Source: Pseudomonadota bacterium (GTDB lineage Bacteria; Bdellovibrionota; Oligoflexia; Oligoflexales; Oligoflexaceae). Taken from it: a stretch of 16,862 nucleotides of DNA. The position numbers and the translations under genes are program-made. The notes under the pieces were generated by a model that saw only the letters and a list, made by a program, of their open reading frames with translations, made no database searches and was not told the DNA's origin. The stretch is from assembly GCA_029556045.1 (NCBI GenBank), contig JAKQGS010000014.1, positions 1-16,862 of the forward strand. The letters are read 5' to 3'. Position 1 is the first letter of the stretch. Every line of letters starts with the position of its first letter. Shown here one piece after another: positions 14,260 to 16,862 of the stretch.

Positions 14260-14424
14260 ATGCAGTCGGAGAAAATCGGCATTGACGCGTCACTGGTGCA
14301 ACGATTGATCGCTGCACAATTCCCCCAGTGGCACGATTTGCCGATTCGGCCGGTTGGTGGAAGGGGAGGAGGTCTTATAAAAATCGCACCTACTCCAGAG
14401 CAAAATTCAACCCTACTCTTATGA
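14260..14424 (+). pseudogene. 5' stub of a phosphotransferase gene, cut off by the inserted module
   Basis: ATG 14260 opens a 54-codon frame whose first 32 codons match the start of the intact phosphotransferase at 15937. Residues 11-32, SLVQRLIAAQFPQWHDLPIRPV, are represented by DNA that is 63/64 identical (14293-14356). The first ten residues, MQSEKIGIDA, differ from MSTQKPPINP in the intact gene but are equal in number. After Val32 similarity stops at once and the frame ends at TGA 14422-14424 in unrelated sequence. It is a remnant of the original (or a homologous) gene start, with no catalytic residues. It may still be transcribed, being divergent from the RCC1 gene. Confidence 0.82.
14293..14356 (+). 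repeat. 64-bp direct repeat, left copy
   Basis: 63 of 64 bases match 15970-16033; the only difference is A versus C at a codon third position (GCA/GCC, Ala). The two copies are 1,677 bp apart in the same orientation and bracket the AbiE-like module. Similarity is lost sharply on both sides. Confidence 0.95.
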
Positions 14425-14579
14425 GTGGTTTCTTATGCATGCATCAGTGATTGCGGTCATAATGTATTATAAATATTAAATAAAATATGGTTCTATTCAG
14501 GTGAGCGACTAAATATACATCATCAAGAACATATACTTCACTGTCACGTTGAGGTATAAGTATATTATGAGGTATATAA
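14357..14579 (+). other. AT-rich leader of the AbiE-like module with operator-like repeats
   Basis: Composition shifts to strongly AT-rich right after the left 64-bp copy. It contains a 10-bp palindrome ATGCATGCAT (14435-14444); a weak promoter pair TTGCGG (14451-14456) and TATTAA (14474-14479) with 17-bp spacing; an inverted repeat ATATACTT (14531-14538) / AAGTATAT (14558-14565); and a direct repeat GAGGTATA at 14551-14558 and 14569-14576. The second GAGGTATA includes the SD of the antitoxin-like gene. AbiEi antitoxins are known to autoregulate by binding repeats in their own promoter, so these are candidate operators. Confidence 0.5.
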
Positions 14580-15593
14580 ATGTATCAATTGCACCCAAAA
14601 GTCATTCGCCGCATGGAGCTTGCTCTTGAAGCAGTTCTCCCTAAGGTCATTAATGTCAAACTTCAATCTTCGAGGAGAACAGCACTACCTATTTGGGAGA
14701 TCGCAGGACAAAAGATAAAAGTGGGCTGGGCTAGTGAAGGTTGGTTGCGGCAGGTGAAAGACGTCCTGGAACGGGATATTTCGGCTCCTGGAATAATAAT
14801 TGCTCGCCGGATGTCGCCGGGCGCACGCGAGCTTCTTTCGCAAGCTGGTATTGGTTGGGTAGATGAGACGGGGGGGGCCGAAATCGCAATTGGTTCAATC
14901 ATTGTTTCACGCTCAGGAAACCGGTCAGATGAGGTAGAAAGATCTCCCAGATGGACACGATCGGTTGTGGCGGTAGCAGAAGCCATTCTGGCTCGTAATA
15001 TTTCAACCGTAGCGGAAATTAAAGAAGAAATTGGATTGTCGACAGGCAGTTGTACCAATGCTCTCAAGACGCTAACCGACATGGGCTACCTTGAAGCCAA
15101 AGCTGAACGTGGCCCAAATTCCAAACGTAAAATTGTGGATCCCCACATACTCCTTGATGATTACGCAGAAGCGGCATCAAATCTTGAAAATAATGAATCT
15201 CTTATTGTTGGTGTTGTCTGGCGTGATCCCATTGAAGGCCTGACCGCCATAGGAAAAAAGTGGGATCGGGCCGGAATAAAATGGGGAGTGACCGGGACAG
15301 TCGCCTCGATGCTATTGGCTCCAACCTTGACGACGGCAGGCAAAGCAGAGGTATATGTTGAAGCTGATTCCATCGCTATGCTGCGTTCCGTTGCCGAAAG
15401 AGCAGACTTGCAATCGATTGAAGGAGGACGTTTGACGTTGCGCCCCTTCCCAACAAGGACAACTCGACAATTGCTTCATGAGGTCGATCGTTTGAAAATT
15501 GTCCCTTGGCCAAGAGTTTTTGCCGATTTGCGCAATAGCGGCGTTCGGGGGGAGGAAGCTGCAGAACATCTGCGGGAGGTTATGCTTGGCTGA
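14580..15593 (+). CDS. AbiEi-type antitoxin homologue / winged-helix regulator
   Basis: 337 residues from ATG 14580, with GAGG 7 nt upstream. An N-terminal alpha/beta region (about 30-115; GIIIARRMSPGARELLSQAG) precedes a winged-helix at about 126-186: WTRSVVAVAEAILARN, TVAEIKEEIGLSTGSCTNALKTL and DMGYLEAKAERGPNSKR, a helix-turn-helix plus wing. The C-terminal domain carries KWGVTGTVASMLLAPTLT and the strongly family-like ending PWPRVFADLRNSGVRGEEAAEHLREVM. I recall this ending from AbiEi-family (type IV) antitoxins paired with nucleotidyltransferase toxins, and the next gene is just such a partner. Its frame is intact throughout. Type IV antitoxins counter the toxin without binding it and repress their own operon. 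Here, with a shortened toxin, it may survive as a DNA-binding regulator only. Confidence 0.8.
   Translation: MYQLHPKVIRRMELALEAVLPKVINVKLQSSRRTALPIWEIAGQKIKVGWASEGWLRQVKDVLERDISAPGIIIARRMSPGARELLSQAGIGWVDETGGAEIAIGSIIVSRSGNRSDEVERSPRWTRSVVAVAEAILARNISTVAEIKEEIGLSTGSCTNALKTLTDMGYLEAKAERGPNSKRKIVDPHILLDDYAEAASNLENNESLIVGVVWRDPIEGLTAIGKKWDRAGIKWGVTGTVASMLLAPTLTTAGKAEVYVEADSIAMLRSVAERADLQSIEGGRLTLRPFPTRTTRQLLHEVDRLKIVPWPRVFADLRNSGVRGEEAAEHLREVMLG
15574..15579 (+). promoter_or_regulatory. RBS deciding a TTG start for the nucleotidyltransferase frame
   Basis: GGGAGG 6 nt before TTG 15586. An ATG-type start in this frame lies inside the antitoxin gene (15499) and has no comparable SD, so TTG is preferred; it also gives the homologous N-terminus (LAEEYQRSRVARDAAEKAL). 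Confidence 0.55.
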
Positions 15594-15894
15594 AGAATAT
15601 CAAAGATCGCGAGTTGCGCGGGATGCCGCTGAAAAGGCCCTTGTTAGCGTCGTTTACCATTACGGTTCCAAGCCAGAACTTGTGGTATTGGGCGGATTAG
15701 TTCCCGAACTTCTATGTTCAACAAGTCCTTTCCGACATGCTGGAACAACTGACATTGATGTTCAGGCTAATCTTGAGAGCCCTCAAGCCTATGCTGAACA
15801 GGTGCTCATTGAACATCCCGATCAGGATCAGGCTACTCTTATGGCTGATGCCGTGTTAGCTGTTTCTCTATTCCATCGACTAGTTTCGGCATAG
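15586..15894 (+). pseudogene. Internally deleted AbiEii-type nucleotidyltransferase (toxin remnant)
   Basis: A frame of 102 codons from TTG 15586. GGGAGG (15574-15579) lies 6 nt upstream, and the start overlaps the stop of the antitoxin-like gene by 8 bp, the tight coupling typical of AbiE operons. Residues 33-59, with VVLGG, a PELLCSTS turn and HAGTTDIDV, are the nucleotidyltransferase core: GG (36-37) and DxD (Asp56, Asp58). Family members are usually well over 200 residues. Here the third carboxylate region and most of the C-terminal half are missing. The last 35 residues (QVLIEHPDQDQATLMADAV...) look like a native C-terminus joined in frame, so I read it as an internal deletion rather than a simple stop. 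Probably catalytically dead. A genuinely small protein is less likely but possible. Confidence 0.68.
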
Positions 15895-15936
15895 TTACTT
15901 ACCAGCCTCATCTGAACTCGATAGAAGGATCATGGT

Positions 15937-16839
15937 ATGTCGACGCAGAAGCCCCCTATCAATCCATCTCTGGTGCAACGATTGATCGCTGCCCAATTCC
16001 CCCAGTGGCACGATTTGCCGATTCGGCCGGTTGCCACCAGCGGTTGGGACAATCGGACCTTTCACCTGGGGGACGATCTGCTGGTGCGCTTGCCCAGTGC
16101 CGCCTGTTATGCCGCTCAGGTGCCAAAAGAACAAAGATGGTTGCCCTATCTGGCGCCCCAACTGCCGTTGCAAATTCCAGCCCCCATCGCTTGCGGCGAG
16201 CCATCCCCCGAATATCCCTGGCAATGGTCGGTATTTCTGTGGTTGCCCGGAGAGTCCGCATGTCAGGCGAGTATTTCCGATCATAGGGAGCTTGCCAGAA
16301 GTCTGGCCCAATTTCTCAATGCTCTGCATCGCATCGATACAACGGATGGGCCTGCTGCGGGAAAGCAAAGTTTTTATCGCGGGGATTCTCTGAGTCACTA
16401 CGACGCCCAGGCTCGAGAATCACTCAAACTTCTGCTGGGAAAAATCAACACCAAAGCGGCGAGCATGCTTTGGGATAAGGCCATGGCAACGACCTGGACA
16501 AATAAACCGGTCTGGGTCCATGGTGATTTAAGCGCCGGGAATTTGCTGGTTGCAAGCGGCAAACTGTATGCCGTGATTGACTTTGGGCAACTGGCGGTGG
16601 GAGACCCCGCCTGTGATCTCGCCATCGCTTGGACGTTGTTTGAAGGGGAAAGCCGCGACGTATTTCGTGCAGCTCTCCCTCTGGATGCGGACACCTGGCT
16701 GCGGGGTGCCGCATGGACCCTATGGAAGTACATGTTGGTGGCCGCCAAGCAGACAGATTGGAATGCGGTGGAGGCGGCGCAACCAACGCGGGTGATTGAG
16801 GCGGTTCTGAAAGACTTTCATAGGTTCACTTGTAATTAG
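15937..16839 (+). CDS. Aminoglycoside/choline-kinase-like phosphotransferase (APH family)
   Basis: 300 residues from ATG 15937, with AAGGA about 8 nt upstream. Kinase-like fold. The N-lobe has TSGWDNRTFHLGDDLLVRLP (34-53), the nucleotide-binding strand pair and Arg/Lys-containing segment seen in this family. The linker is YPWQWSVFLWLPGE. The catalytic loop is HGDLSAGNLL (195-204, with Asp197 and Asn202), followed by the metal-binding IDFG (214-217, Asp215) and GDPACDLA (222-229). The family phosphorylates hydroxyls of aminoglycosides, macrolides, homoserine, choline or other small molecules. This subgroup is often annotated as resistance, but the substrate is not readable here. All catalytic residues are present. 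Its 5' end is duplicated upstream at 14260-14356, so its current first codons and upstream sequence probably came with the AbiE-like module. No clear promoter lies in the 42 bp before it, so readthrough from the module is likely. Confidence 0.92.
   Translation: MSTQKPPINPSLVQRLIAAQFPQWHDLPIRPVATSGWDNRTFHLGDDLLVRLPSAACYAAQVPKEQRWLPYLAPQLPLQIPAPIACGEPSPEYPWQWSVFLWLPGESACQASISDHRELARSLAQFLNALHRIDTTDGPAAGKQSFYRGDSLSHYDAQARESLKLLLGKINTKAASMLWDKAMATTWTNKPVWVHGDLSAGNLLVASGKLYAVIDFGQLAVGDPACDLAIAWTLFEGESRDVFRAALPLDADTWLRGAAWTLWKYMLVAAKQTDWNAVEAAQPTRVIEAVLKDFHRFTCN
15970..16033 (+). repeat. 64-bp direct repeat, right copy (inside the intact phosphotransferase gene)
   Basis: Codes for residues 12-32 of the phosphotransferase. 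Same orientation and 63/64 identity with 14293-14356. Immediately after it the intact gene continues with GCCACCAGC, while the left copy continues with unrelated GTGGAAGGG. It marks the right junction of the inserted segment. Confidence 0.95.
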
Positions 16840-16862
16840 GATGTCTATTTTTAGTTTTGAAT

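Noticed and set aside
14180..14317. 46-codon upstream extension of the RCC1 lipoprotein
   Set aside because: It would place the lipoprotein signal internally, crosses the extended -10 box and overlaps the phosphotransferase stub; ATG 14179 has a strong SD.
14357..15969. Complete integrative element or transposon between the 64-bp repeats
   Set aside because: No integrase, recombinase or transposase and no terminal inverted repeats are visible; only the direct repeats and a two-gene cargo support insertion, so I do not call a mobile element.

Overview
The window reads as chromosome from a moderately GC-rich, diderm (Gram-negative) bacterium. The signs are a TonB-dependent outer-membrane receptor ending in Phe, and five secreted proteins that look like lipoproteins and carry Ig-like, RCC1-like or Trp-repeat propeller architectures. 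That density of orphan lipoproteins is what I would expect in Bdellovibrionota/Oligoflexia or Myxococcota. This placement is an impression from gene style, not from a marker gene. I see no rRNA, tRNA, CRISPR array, transposase or integrase.

Layout. Bases 1-985 (minus) hold the 5' part of an Ig/FN3-like lipoprotein gene that runs off the left edge. Divergent from it, 1180-4258 (plus) is an overlapping two-gene operon: a Cys-rich lipoprotein and a larger lipoprotein with one CxxCH haem-attachment motif. A stand-alone ABC-F ATPase follows (4456-5970), closed by a symmetric hairpin that also serves the converging TonB-dependent receptor gene (8889-6028, minus). A second secreted lipoprotein, with a Trp-rich propeller, lies upstream on the same strand (10820-9177). 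It diverges from a small single-TM protein (11100-11459) across a 279-bp gap holding a perfect 8-3-8 palindrome with outward-facing TTGACA boxes. Next, on minus, come an RCC1-repeat lipoprotein (14179-12416) and, 48 bp downstream, a BtuF-like periplasmic binding protein (12367-11468). The latter could serve the TonB receptor, but no permease or ATPase is present here.

The right end is the most interesting part. A gene for an aminoglycoside/choline-kinase-like phosphotransferase (15937-16839) is intact. A second copy of its first ~32 codons lies 1,677 bp upstream (14260-14356), followed by unrelated sequence. Between the copies sits an AT-richer two-gene module: an AbiEi-type winged-helix antitoxin homologue (14580-15593) and, overlapping it by 8 bp, a shortened AbiEii-type nucleotidyltransferase (15586-15894). 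The core shared by the two copies is 63/64 identical, while the codons before it differ in sequence but match in number. The simplest reading is that the module entered the 5' end of the phosphotransferase gene and brought a replacement 5' end with it, leaving the old start as a stub. The nucleotidyltransferase keeps the GG and DxD motifs but lacks most of its middle, so the toxin is probably dead while the antitoxin-like regulator is intact.
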